Source: GCA-2729515 sp036336695 | GTDB taxonomy: Bacteria > Myxococcota_A > UBA9160 > SMWR01 | Direction of reading: 5' to 3' | Assembly (NCBI GenBank): GCA_036336695.1 | Contig: JAYZFQ010000064.1 | Span: 1-47,054 of the forward strand | DNA length: 47,054 nucleotides | In this document: piece after piece, positions 1 to 7,907 of the stretch | Numbering within the stretch: position 1 is the first letter of the stretch | Layout: each line of letters opens with the position of its first letter | Position numbers and translations under genes: made by a program | Notes under the pieces: generated by a model | Database searches by the model: none | Seen by the model: only the letters and a program-made list of their open reading frames with translations | Told to the model about the DNA's origin: nothing

Positions 1-2
1 TG

Positions 3-2018
3 GGGTGCGGTCCGGCTTACGGATCGCGCTGTGATACTGGAGAGGCGACGGTCCGGGTGAGACTCCTGAATGCCGGCGCCCTGACCGGTGAGATCGACAT
101 CGAGTCCGAGTTCACCGCGAGAACACGGCCGGACCTGTACACCATGGTCGATGCGGATGGGATTCCGTGCCCTCCGACGAACCTCGATCCTTGCCGGGTC
201 TGGGGGCGCGGCGGCGGGATCGATTTCCTGAACGCAGAAGCGAGTGTGATCCTCCAGTCGATGCCGGGTTTCGAGGGGACCGAGGGGGGGACCAACACCC
301 AGTACACGGACGATGGGCTCCCTACCGGCAACGTCCTCTTCCCGGACCAGTGGATCACCTGGGCGGCGGACACGGCCCAGCCCGGGACGATCGGTATTCC
401 GGGCCGGCAGGAAAACGACGGCGCGGGCGGCAAGGCGGTAGAGCGCGCCACCCAGCCCTTCGTGGGCGGGGTGGTCTGCACGCGTTACGCGCCGGGCGAG
501 CCCAACGCCGATGCAAACGGTCTCGTGATCCTGCCCGGCTGTCGGGGTGCCATCAGTGCGACGGTCGACGACAACGATCCGGCCAACTTCAATGACAACG
601 TGATCGATGTGCGTTTCGACGAAGGCTACAGCCCGAAGGTCGACGGGTGTGTGTTCGGCCGGAAGATGGTCGACGGGTTCTTGACCTACTGGGTCCGTGC
701 GGTGAACGCCGACGGCAGCCTGAACACCGCGCTGCAGGATGAGCTCTACGAAACCTGCTTCAATGCAAACCAGGCGAACATCGAGGGCGTTACAGCGGGC
801 AGTCCGCTGCCGGGCACGGAACAACGGGTGAACGAACACTCTGGAGACGTCACCTGGTTCTCCTACTCCCGGCGACCGGTCCTGAATGCTGCGGGACTGG
901 AGGTTGCGGCTAGCCGTATCACGTTGCTGGACGGCATCGGGGCCGGTCACCTCTTCCACCCGCTTGCGGGCTGTGAGAACAGCACCGCGTTCAATCCGAA
1001 GCTGCCCGCCCCGCCCTTCCCTGGCCCTGATACTCCCTTACGCCGGGTCCAGTTTGCGCAGAACCTGTGTCAGTCCACCTTGCGGGATTTCGAGACCGAG
1101 TTCGTCAACGGCGACGCGTCGGTCTTCCGGAACGAACTCGCGGCGATCTCGTTCAACTTCATGACCTTCCTGGTGATCTCGAGCTGCAACTCGGTATCGG
1201 GAGGCGATGACCTGAGCGAGGCCGAATGCTTCCTGCAGAGCCAGCCGTGGACGGTGGGCCGCTGTTCCTTCTCCTCGCCCCAGTATTGCCGGAACGTGCG
1301 GAGTTTCCTCGGCGTGGGTGGCATCGGACGCAACGATGTCCGGGCCGGCGGCAACGCGTCATTCGGTCGCCGCGACTTCTTGTGGCAGAGCGGTGCGGAC
1401 CTTGCGCTCAAGTATGCCCGGCGCAACGTGTTCGGAATCTCTGCCGACTTTGCCGAGGACAACACCAAGACCAACTGGGGGGTGGAGTTCACCTGGATCG
1501 CGCCGACCCCGTGGGTCGACAATAATTCGATGACGTCGACGACGGACAGCTCGGCATTCAACCTCACGGTTTCCGTCGATCGTCCCACGTTCATCAACTT
1601 CCTGAACGCCAACCGGACGTTCTTCTTCAACACCCAGTGGTTCTTCAACTATCTCCCCGACCACAGCGACGGGTTCACGACCTTCGGAGACCCCTTCAAC
1701 GTGTTGTTCACGTTCGCGGTGTTCACCGGGTACTACCAGGACCGCCTGCTTCCCCAACTCGTGACCGTCTACGACTTCGGTTCCCAGTCCGCTGGGTTCC
1801 TGCCGCAACTCGGTTACCGGTTCAACGAGGCGTTCTCCGTCACCTTCGGGGTGAGTTTCTTCGTGGGCCGCAGCCAGTATGTGCCCATGCCCCTACGCGG
1901 TTTCGCCCCTCGGGCGAACCGGGCGGGGCCGCACAAATACGAGGACGGTGTGCAGCGGCTGCTCGCGAACTTCATGCGTCGCGACGAAGCCTGGATGCGC
2001 CTGCGCTGGACGTTCTGA
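3..2018 (+). CDS. DUF1302-type outer-membrane protein, 5'-truncated by window edge
   Basis: The reading frame is open to the left edge, so the gene begins outside the window. The GTG at 57 is an internal codon: the residues before it (GCGPAYGSRCDTGEATVRV) read as ordinary protein. About 671 codons are visible, close to the usual size of DUF1302 proteins. The C-terminal half is rich in aromatic residues and alternating hydrophobic strands and ends in RLRWTF, a terminal phenylalanine typical of outer-membrane beta-barrels. The family is known to occur with DUF1329 proteins, and a DUF1329 gene lies convergently 10 bases away. The function is unknown; a role in outer-membrane passage of hydrophobic compounds is often suggested for this pair but is inference. 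Family assignment rests on overall sequence character and the neighbour, so confidence is moderate; that it is a real partial gene is near certain. Confidence 0.7.
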   Translation, partial: GCGPAYGSRCDTGEATVRVRLLNAGALTGEIDIESEFTARTRPDLYTMVDADGIPCPPTNLDPCRVWGRGGGIDFLNAEASVILQSMPGFEGTEGGTNTQYTDDGLPTGNVLFPDQWITWAADTAQPGTIGIPGRQENDGAGGKAVERATQPFVGGVVCTRYAPGEPNADANGLVILPGCRGAISATVDDNDPANFNDNVIDVRFDEGYSPKVDGCVFGRKMVDGFLTYWVRAVNADGSLNTALQDELYETCFNANQANIEGVTAGSPLPGTEQRVNEHSGDVTWFSYSRRPVLNAAGLEVAASRITLLDGIGAGHLFHPLAGCENSTAFNPKLPAPPFPGPDTPLRRVQFAQNLCQSTLRDFETEFVNGDASVFRNELAAISFNFMTFLVISSCNSVSGGDDLSEAECFLQSQPWTVGRCSFSSPQYCRNVRSFLGVGGIGRNDVRAGGNASFGRRDFLWQSGADLALKYARRNVFGISADFAEDNTKTNWGVEFTWIAPTPWVDNNSMTSTTDSSAFNLTVSVDRPTFINFLNANRTFFFNTQWFFNYLPDHSDGFTTFGDPFNVLFTFAVFTGYYQDRLLPQLVTVYDFGSQSAGFLPQLGYRFNEAFSVTFGVSFFVGRSQYVPMPLRGFAPRANRAGPHKYEDGVQRLLANFMRRDEAWMRLRWTF

Positions 2019-2028
2019 CCCTTGGGGC

Positions 2029-3468
2029 CTAGTGGCCCCGGATCAGGAAGTCCGTCGACGTGAAGCGGCGCCGGATCCGTTCCTCGGCGGGGGTGGACCG
2101 CACGTCGTAGGACTCGCGCCGCCAGCCGCTGTCGTCGACGACGCGGTAGGACACCTCGGCGACCGGGTCGAATACGCTGGACTGTTCGCCGTTCGGCCAG
2201 TCCGGGTAGTTGATCACGTCGTTGCTGAAACGGTGGACCGGGATTCCCACGTCCAGGAGCCTGCCCCGGCTCGCCCTGGTGATGACGTAGAGGGGTTGCT
2301 GGGTCTGCCAGTCCACGTAGATCACGATCGACTGGAAGCCCTGGTTCTCCATCCGGAGCCGTCCCTCCAGGACCACCGCCCAGCGAACGTCCCACCGGTC
2401 GCTCGCGACCGAAAGGCCGTGGGGGCCGAAGTTGCGCTGCTTTTCGTCCGGGTACCCCGGCCGCGACCCGTTGATAGGGGCGATGACCTCCCGCTCGCCG
2501 CGCACGCGCCAGACGTAGGCGTTCGGACGCAGGGCGAGGGAGGTGAACCCCCGGCGGATGTCCTCGGTCTGGTGGATCGAAATTGCGCTCACCGGGTTCA
2601 GGGAGCCCGATGCCCCCGTGTAGGCCTCGCCGCCGAAGGGCATACCGCCGCCGCCTGTATCGCCGGCGACGCTGTACCGGGGGATGTACACGCCATCGAC
2701 CCAGGGTGTGGCCGAGCGCCGGACCTTTCGCATCGTCGGGACGTAGACGAACGTGTTGTCCGACAGGCTGTATTTCTCTTCCGCTTCCTCGGGTCGGACC
2801 TGTCGCCAGGCGAGGTGACGCGCGGACTGGGGTTTCAGGAAACGCCCGCCCGCGACCCAGAGATCGTTTGACGAGCCCTCCACGGCATACTGCGTCTCGG
2901 CCAGGTCGGTTCGGTGTCCGGTCTGGTAGAAGAAGAAGAACCCCTCCGAGGTGTGGTCCTGCCCGAAGCGCGGCGCCACGTCGACGAGTCGGAAGTTGCC
3001 CACTGGGCCGGAGCCCCGGAAGCGGTTCTCGAGATTCCAGGCCCACTTCGCCCCGGCGTCGGGGGAACGGATGTCGATGTCCTCGGGCGGGAAGGGCAGG
3101 CCCGCCACGTAGTCCTCCAGGTTCCCGTCCTCGTCGAGCCGGGCCTTCCCCCCATAGCGTTCTGTGGCGGAACGGAAGAACGCCGGAACCGGGTACCGGC
3201 GGTGACAATCGCCGATCACCATCTGCATGCCGGAAAAGAAGAACACGTGGCGCTGCTGCCAGATCTCGTGGGGCAAGAGTTGGCGCAACGCGGACAGGGA
3301 GTCGTAGCTGAGCTTCTGCCCGCGTTCGAGTCGCCGGGGCACGGCATCGGAGATTCCGGGGCCTATCGGTCCACTGATGCTGGGGCACTGGTCCTCGGCC
3401 GGAGGCTCGGCGGTCACCGGTCCAGCCAGGAGCAAGCATGCGCTGAGGAGCAGCAACGGGCGTCTCAC
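2029..3468 (-). CDS. DUF1329 family exported protein
   Basis: A 479-residue protein with a clear Sec signal peptide (MRRPLLLLSACLLLAGPVTA) and a mature part typical of DUF1329, a LolA-like-fold family of about 450 residues found beside DUF1302 porin-like proteins. The start is GTG; GGAGG lies six bases before it, which decides the start. The mature protein is rich in Tyr and Trp, with segments such as FVYVPTMRKVRR and RNFGPHGLSVASDRWDVR that look like lipid-facing strands. It probably acts in the periplasm or at the outer membrane, perhaps binding lipid or another hydrophobic compound for the neighbouring DUF1302 protein; this is inference. It is monocistronic and convergent to the DUF1302 gene, with a 10-base gap that contains a short GGGGCC/GGCCCC hairpin around the stop codon. 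In most genomes the two genes run in the same direction; here they face each other. Confidence 0.85.
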   Translation of the reverse strand: MRRPLLLLSACLLLAGPVTAEPPAEDQCPSISGPIGPGISDAVPRRLERGQKLSYDSLSALRQLLPHEIWQQRHVFFFSGMQMVIGDCHRRYPVPAFFRSATERYGGKARLDEDGNLEDYVAGLPFPPEDIDIRSPDAGAKWAWNLENRFRGSGPVGNFRLVDVAPRFGQDHTSEGFFFFYQTGHRTDLAETQYAVEGSSNDLWVAGGRFLKPQSARHLAWRQVRPEEAEEKYSLSDNTFVYVPTMRKVRRSATPWVDGVYIPRYSVAGDTGGGGMPFGGEAYTGASGSLNPVSAISIHQTEDIRRGFTSLALRPNAYVWRVRGEREVIAPINGSRPGYPDEKQRNFGPHGLSVASDRWDVRWAVVLEGRLRMENQGFQSIVIYVDWQTQQPLYVITRASRGRLLDVGIPVHRFSNDVINYPDWPNGEQSSVFDPVAEVSYRVVDDSGWRRESYDVRSTPAEERIRRRFTSTDFLIRGH

Positions 3469-3508
3469 GGCGAACCTCCGGGCGGCTTTCGAGATCGGTC
3501 CGACAGTC

Positions 3509-3515
3509 TATCCTA
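3509..3515. promoter_or_regulatory. Divergent overlapping -10 elements (TATCCTA)
   Basis: Read forward this is TATCCT, about 19 bases before the histidine kinase ATG, with a weak TTTCGA 16 bases upstream. Read on the reverse strand it is TAGGAT, about 41 bases before the DUF1329 GTG, leaving room for that gene's GGAGG. A shared -10 region in the 65-base divergent gap is plausible but unproven. Confidence 0.35.
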
Positions 3516-3533
3516 GACGGTGCGAGGCCCCCC

Positions 3534-4430
3534 ATGACGCGTCGATCGATCGGCTTCCCCCTGATTCTTCTCACGGTGTTGTTGCTCGTGGTGGTGTTGC
3601 TCGGGGTCGGCTGGCAGTTGCTCGTGCTGAACCGGGGTATCGAAGACGTGGACTGGGCTCTCGTGGTGGCGGGGGCCGCGGGTTCGCTCTCGATCGTGAT
3701 TGGTCTCGTCTGGCTCTGTGTGTGGCTCGTCCGTGAGATTGGCGCGAACCAGCGACAGCGCGCGTTCCTGGACGCCGTGACCCACGAGATGAAGACCCCG
3801 TTGGCTTCGATGCGCCTCTACCTCGACACCTTGGACCGGCACGATCCGGAGCCGGACCGGCGACGCGAGTTCCTGGGCAACATGCGGGGCGACCTGGAGC
3901 GTCTCGACCGGACCGTGGAGCAGGTGCTCGCGGCCGCGCGGGCCGAGGACCAGCGCGCCCGCGCTCAGCTCGAGCGGGTGCCCCTGTTGGATCTGTTGCG
4001 TCGTTGCATCGACGAGATCCGAGAGACTCACGCGCTTCCCGAGCGCGCCGTTGCCCTCGAGAGCGATGACGATGCTCAGGTGCGGGGCAGTGCCGGCGAG
4101 TTGATGGTGGTGTTTCGCAATCTGTTGGAGAACGCCGTCAAGTATTCCGACGCCCCCGTCGAAGTTCGCGTCTTGGTTCGCGGCCTGGTCGACGGCCGCG
4201 TGGCCGTCGAGATTCGAGACCGTGGCGTGGGCATTCCCTCGGACGAGCTGCGAAAGATCTTTCAGCGGTTCTACCGAGCCGGGCGCGACGTGCAGCGGAA
4301 AGCATCGGGTCTGGGGCTGGGTCTCTTCATCGTCCGCAACCTGGTGCGCCGCCAGGGCGGACGCGTGGTGGCGCGCAGCGACGGTTTTGGCCAGGGAAGC
4401 CGGTTCGTGGTCACGCTGCGCGCCTGCTGA
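3534..4430 (+). CDS. Sensor histidine kinase
   Basis: A 298-residue membrane histidine kinase that should autophosphorylate and pass phosphate to the next gene's product. Two transmembrane helices (about 7-31 and 42-66) are separated by only about ten residues, so there is no periplasmic sensor domain; it must sense within the membrane or through a partner. The HisKA H-box is FLDAVTHEMKTPLASM with H84, the N-box NLLENAVKYS has N200, G1 is DRGVGIP (229-235), and G2 is GLGLGLF (259-265). All catalytic motifs are intact. There is no clear HAMP or PAS domain. It overlaps the response regulator by one base (TGATG), so the two are translationally coupled. The stimulus cannot be deduced; divergence from the DUF1329 gene makes an envelope-related signal a reasonable guess only. 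Confidence 0.93.
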   Translation: MTRRSIGFPLILLTVLLLVVVLLGVGWQLLVLNRGIEDVDWALVVAGAAGSLSIVIGLVWLCVWLVREIGANQRQRAFLDAVTHEMKTPLASMRLYLDTLDRHDPEPDRRREFLGNMRGDLERLDRTVEQVLAAARAEDQRARAQLERVPLLDLLRRCIDEIRETHALPERAVALESDDDAQVRGSAGELMVVFRNLLENAVKYSDAPVEVRVLVRGLVDGRVAVEIRDRGVGIPSDELRKIFQRFYRAGRDVQRKASGLGLGLFIVRNLVRRQGGRVVARSDGFGQGSRFVVTLRAC

Positions 4431-5131
4431 TGGCGCGGATCCTGGTCGTCGAGGACGAAGGGCACATCGCCCGCGGCCTCCAGTTCAACCTGGAAGCCGA
4501 GGGCTACGACGTGACGCTGGAGCCGAGTGGTGCGACGGCCGCGGCGCGACTCGAGGCGGGCGACGACCACTGGGAACTGGTCATCCTCGACTTGATGCTT
4601 CCGGGCATGAGCGGTTTCGAAGTTGCCCGTCGGGCCAGGGCGGCGGGGATCCTGGTTCCCATCCTGATGCTCACGGCGAAGGACGATGCCCGGGACCTGG
4701 TGCGTGGTCTCGAAGAAGGGGCGGACGACTACCTCACCAAGCCGTTTCGGCTCGACGAACTCCTTGCGCGCGTGCGCGGGCTCCTGCGCCGCCGCCGCTG
4801 GGATGGGGCGGGGCCAGCGCGGGAGCGGCCGGCGGCGGTAAAAATCGGCGATTCCGAGGTGTATTTCGACCGCTTCGAGATCGAAACGCCGCGAGGGACC
4901 GTCAGTCTCACGACCCGCGAGGCAGGTCTGTTGCGCGCCCTCCTCTCGCGCGAGGGGGAAGCGCTGACGCGCGGGGAGCTGCTCGAAGAAGTCTGGGGCC
5001 TTCGCCCGGACACGCGCACGCGTGTCGTCGACAACTTCGTCGTGCGGTTGCGCCGGTACCTGGAGCGCGACCCGTCGGACCCGCGCCACATTCTCTCGGT
5101 GCGTGGCCACGGATACCGCTTGCTGCGCTGA
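4430..5131 (+). CDS. OmpR/PhoB-family response regulator
   Basis: A 233-residue two-domain transcription factor. The receiver domain (about 1-120) has the acidic pair E8-D9, the phospho-acceptor D54 in ILDLMLPG, T82 and the conserved K104 in YLTKPF. The C-terminal winged-helix domain (about 140-233) has the OmpR-type ending VVDNFVVRLRRYLE and HILSVRGHGYRLL. Length and layout match the OmpR/PhoB class exactly. The start ATG overlaps the stop of the upstream histidine kinase (TGATG), so the two form a cognate pair. Targets are not visible; the divergent DUF1329 gene and the kinase operon itself are the nearest candidates. It converges on the small UPF0434 gene with a 24-base gap. Confidence 0.95.
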   Translation: MARILVVEDEGHIARGLQFNLEAEGYDVTLEPSGATAAARLEAGDDHWELVILDLMLPGMSGFEVARRARAAGILVPILMLTAKDDARDLVRGLEEGADDYLTKPFRLDELLARVRGLLRRRRWDGAGPARERPAAVKIGDSEVYFDRFEIETPRGTVSLTTREAGLLRALLSREGEALTRGELLEEVWGLRPDTRTRVVDNFVVRLRRYLERDPSDPRHILSVRGHGYRLLR

Positions 5132-5155
5132 ATCCCGAGGGGGAGCGAATTCCGG

Positions 5156-5404
5156 TCAGAGTTCGATGGATTCCTCGATCAACATGACCGGGATGCCGTC
5201 GTCGACCGGGTAGAGGATCTTTCCGTCTTCCCGAACGAGTCCCTCGGTGGGTGCGCTCTCGAGTTGGGTGCCTCCCCGGTTGCGGACGCTACCCGACCGG
5301 ATGCCGTCAGCCAGCTTGGAGAGCACGTCGTCTGACGCGACGGAAACCGATTGCTTCGTCTCGGGGCACACCAGGATGTCGAGCAGTTCTTCACTCACGG
5401 GCAT
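5156..5404 (-). CDS. Trm112/UPF0434-like small protein
   Basis: An 82-residue protein resembling the Trm112/YcaR (UPF0434) family: it opens with SEELLDILVCPETKQSV, and the C-terminal half has DGKILYPVDDGIPVML, the characteristic ending of the family. Bacterial members are about 60 residues; this one has a roughly 20-residue insertion in the middle. The usual CPxC zinc-knuckle motif is CPET here, so the second cysteine is absent. The start ATG has a strong AAGGAGG six bases upstream. It sits 20 bases downstream of the sulfatase-like gene on the same strand and is probably cotranscribed with it. Eukaryotic Trm112 activates methyltransferases; the bacterial role is poorly known, so function is left open. 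Confidence 0.8.
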   Translation of the reverse strand: MPVSEELLDILVCPETKQSVSVASDDVLSKLADGIRSGSVRNRGGTQLESAPTEGLVREDGKILYPVDDGIPVMLIEESIEL

Positions 5405-5424
5405 GGGATCCTCCTTCTCGCTCT

Positions 5425-6882
5425 CTAGTCGACGTATCCTAACTGACGCAGGAGCTTGCTTTCGAGGGGGTCGAAGGAGACCGGTGGCCCGCCGGTCGCG
5501 CCGGCTTGCCAGTTCTCCGCAAGAAACGCGTCCAGTTCCCGGCGCAGGTCGATGGCGACCCGGGGATGTTCCGAAAGCGCATTGCGCGTCTCTCCGGGAT
5601 CCTCCTCGAGATCGTAGAGCGCGAACTCTCCGAACTGCCGGACGTCGCGGGGGTGCTGGGAATGCACCAGCTTGAAGCGGCCGCGGCGGACGAAGTTCTG
5701 GGGCGGTTGGCGCACGCCCGCGTGTCCAAACACCGCCGGTGCTTCTTGGGTGCTTTCGTTGATCCAAGGCAGGAGGGTGCGCCCCTGGACCTGGGGCGGC
5801 GTCGCGAGGCCGAGCAGTTCCAGCGCCGTCGGTAGCAGGTTGACCAGCCCGACCGGGGTCTCGACGACGCGTCCTTCCGGGAGGCGGCCGGGCATGCGCA
5901 GGAGCAGGGGCACGCGAGTCGTCGGGCGGAAGGGGGTCTTGCCGTGGCCCAGGATCTCGCCGTGCTCGTGGAAACTCTCGCCGTGATCGGCCGTCACGAC
6001 CAGGAGGCCGGGCGCATCGCCCCAGCGGGCGAATACCGCGTCCAGGAGTCGCGCGACCTCGTCGTCGAGGTAGCGGATCTCGCGGTCGTAGCTGGCGACG
6101 TAGTAGGCGAGGTCCGCCGTGGGTTCCTGGGCGCCTGGCGGTGTGCGCCGCTGGTACTCCGGGATGTCTTCGATCGGGAGGATGTGGGATGCGTGCGCGT
6201 CGGGAAAGAGCGCGGCGTACTTTTCCGGCGGGATGTAGGGACCGTGGGGATCCATGTAGTGGACCCAGAGGAAGACCGGCTCGTCCGGGGGTTGGCGGTC
6301 GAGCCAGGTGAGTGCCTCGTCCGTGACGACCGTCGCGTTCGTGAACCGTTTCACGCCCGAGTCGTCCATGTCTCGGTAGGTACGGCCGGGGAATTCCCGT
6401 CGGAAGCCCTCGAGCCAGGATTCGACGAAGGTGTCGAAGCCCTGGTGGAATTGCATGCGGCGCCCGATGCTCGCGTTCGAAACCACCGCGCCCGTGTTGT
6501 ATCCGGCGTTCGACAGGATTTCGGCGAGCGTTTCCTGGCTCCAGTCCAGGGCGCGCTTGGGCGCCCAGACCACCCCGTTCCGGCCCGGGTAGGTTCCGGT
6601 GAGCATCGAGGCCGTGCTGGGCCAGGTACTCGGCCAGTGGGCGGTGGCCTCGTCGAATCGGACGCCCTCGGCCGCGACGCGATCGAGGTTCGGCGAGACG
6701 TCCAGTGGGTAGCCATAGCTCCCCAGGTGGTCGGCCCGGAGCGTGTCGATGGTGACGAGCACCAGGTCCGGTTGCTCGGGCGGCCGGGGCTCGGAACCCG
6801 GCACGCACCCGAGGGCGATGGAAAGGGCCGCAGCCAGGAACGGAGCCCGTGCGGAGGTGGTGGAACAAGGTATTGAAATCAT
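5425..6882 (-). CDS. Sulfatase-superfamily lipoprotein with Thr at the nucleophile position
   Basis: A 485-residue alkaline-phosphatase-superfamily hydrolase (sulfatase PF00884 type). The N-terminus has a hydrophobic stretch followed by ALGC, a lipobox with C26, so it is likely an exported lipoprotein. Metal-binding segments are visible: VTIDTLRADHLG (D46, D51) and VVTADHGESFHEHG. In true sulfatases the nucleophile motif is (C/S)xPSR; here the equivalent is T86-W-P-S-T-A-S-M-L-T-G, with threonine at the position that becomes formylglycine and no arginine. This favours phosphatase, phosphodiesterase or phosphotransferase chemistry over sulfate ester cleavage, although annotation pipelines will call it a sulfatase. 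No Shine-Dalgarno precedes the ATG, but a TAGAAT box ends five bases before it, suggesting a leaderless mRNA. Probably cotranscribed with the downstream UPF0434 gene. Confidence 0.88.
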   Translation of the reverse strand: MISIPCSTTSARAPFLAAALSIALGCVPGSEPRPPEQPDLVLVTIDTLRADHLGSYGYPLDVSPNLDRVAAEGVRFDEATAHWPSTWPSTASMLTGTYPGRNGVVWAPKRALDWSQETLAEILSNAGYNTGAVVSNASIGRRMQFHQGFDTFVESWLEGFRREFPGRTYRDMDDSGVKRFTNATVVTDEALTWLDRQPPDEPVFLWVHYMDPHGPYIPPEKYAALFPDAHASHILPIEDIPEYQRRTPPGAQEPTADLAYYVASYDREIRYLDDEVARLLDAVFARWGDAPGLLVVTADHGESFHEHGEILGHGKTPFRPTTRVPLLLRMPGRLPEGRVVETPVGLVNLLPTALELLGLATPPQVQGRTLLPWINESTQEAPAVFGHAGVRQPPQNFVRRGRFKLVHSQHPRDVRQFGEFALYDLEEDPGETRNALSEHPRVAIDLRRELDAFLAENWQAGATGGPPVSFDPLESKLLRQLGYVD

Positions 6883-6887
6883 TGAAG

Positions 6888-6893
6888 ATTCTA
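6888..6893 (-). promoter_or_regulatory. -10-like box (TAGAAT) 5 nt before the sulfatase-like ATG
   Basis: On the reverse strand TAGAAT is followed by CTTCA and the ATG. A start site about seven bases downstream would coincide with the start codon, giving a leaderless mRNA; no Shine-Dalgarno is present. No good -35 is seen. Confidence 0.45.
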
Positions 6894-6954
6894 ATCTCAG
6901 TCTAGCGGCGGTTTTCGGGCCGCGCAGCGGTCGGGAATTTCGAGACGCCGCGTC

Positions 6955-6983
6955 TTGACTGGGGCGAACCTATTCAGTATTCC
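6955..6983 (+). promoter_or_regulatory. Candidate sigma70-type promoter of the act operon
   Basis: TTGACT at 6955-6960, a 17-base spacer, and TATTCC at 6978-6983. Transcription would begin near 6990, leaving a leader of about 150 bases before actA. The 261-base gap from 6883 to 7143 holds nothing else recognisable. Confidence 0.45.
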
Positions 6984-7143
6984 ACGGCCCGGATTTTCGG
7001 AAAGCAGGCGTCGCGTCGACCCCGGCGCGACAACCAGCCTCCGTCCACCGTTGTTTCGAGTGTGTTGGATTCACCACGGCTGCGGTCGATCGGCTGCAAA
7101 CCGGGCCGGCGTGGGGATCCGACGAGGGGAACGAACCTCCCGC

Positions 7144-7881
7144 ATGAGACCGAACGCTGCGCGCCGTCTCGCTCTCGTCCTACCGCTCGGTGGTGTCGTC
7201 CTCGGCATCGCGCTCCTCGGAGGCGGGCTATCCGCCAGTTCATCGGAATCCCAGTCCGAGGAAGTCCTCGTCGCTGGCACCGTCTGCGAGGCCCAGGATC
7301 TCAAGCGCCGCAAGGAACTCGATCCCTCGCTCGCGATCGAGATCCCCCCGGAACTCAACACGCCCTGGCCGAGCTGGGAGGCCTGCCGCTCCTACGTTGC
7401 CGCCGAGGATCCCGATACGCCGGGTCCGGTCCAGCCGATCCAGTTCAGTCACAAGCACCACGCCGGCGACTACCAGATCGAGTGCCTCTATTGCCATGCA
7501 GGGACGGATCGTTCTGCGGCGGCGGGGGTGCCTTCGGTCGAACTGTGCATGGGGTGTCACGCGCAGTTCCCCGCGAGCTACGACGAACTCGAGGGAATCC
7601 GGACGCTCAAGCAGCACTGGGAAGAGCAGCGGCCCATCGAGTGGGAGCAGATCCATCGTCTGCCCGAGCACGTCCAGTTCCGCCACAACCGCCACGTTGC
7701 TGCCGGCGTCGATTGCCAGGCCTGTCACGGCGACGTCGCGGAGATGGACAAGATCTCGATGATCGAGGACACGAAGTGGTGGCCCTGGTTGCTGCCCACG
7801 CACACCCTCGAAATGGGCTGGTGTATCGAGTGTCACCGTCGCAACGAGGCGTCGCAGGACTGTTACACCTGCCACTATTGA
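7144..7881 (+). CDS. actA: ActA, pentaheme cytochrome c subunit of alternative complex III
   Basis: A 245-residue exported or membrane-anchored multiheme cytochrome, first subunit of ACIII, a quinol:electron-acceptor oxidoreductase that replaces the bc1 complex. A basic N-terminus and a hydrophobic helix (about 9-30) anchor or export it. Five CxxCH heme sites are visible: CLYCH (114), CMGCH (135), CQACH (191), CIECH (227) and CYTCH (240), plus distal histidines such as FSHKHH and FRHNRH that fit axial ligands. Five hemes is the family norm. The ATG at 7144 is chosen because the signal/anchor begins there; the frame is open further upstream to 6955 but that part does not look like protein. First gene of a six-gene operon; actB follows after 26 bases. 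Confidence 0.93.
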   Translation: MRPNAARRLALVLPLGGVVLGIALLGGGLSASSSESQSEEVLVAGTVCEAQDLKRRKELDPSLAIEIPPELNTPWPSWEACRSYVAAEDPDTPGPVQPIQFSHKHHAGDYQIECLYCHAGTDRSAAAGVPSVELCMGCHAQFPASYDELEGIRTLKQHWEEQRPIEWEQIHRLPEHVQFRHNRHVAAGVDCQACHGDVAEMDKISMIEDTKWWPWLLPTHTLEMGWCIECHRRNEASQDCYTCHY

Positions 7882-7907
7882 GAAGATCCGGGGAACCTTC
7901 ACCGCAT

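Noticed and set aside
6955..7143. Longer actA start at 6955
   Set aside because: The extension covers a TTGACT/TATTCC promoter and reads as unlikely protein; the anchor helix starts after 7144.
7062..7907. 5' extension of the actB frame over actA
   Set aside because: Out-of-frame translation of actA; the Tat signal and conserved start lie at 7908.
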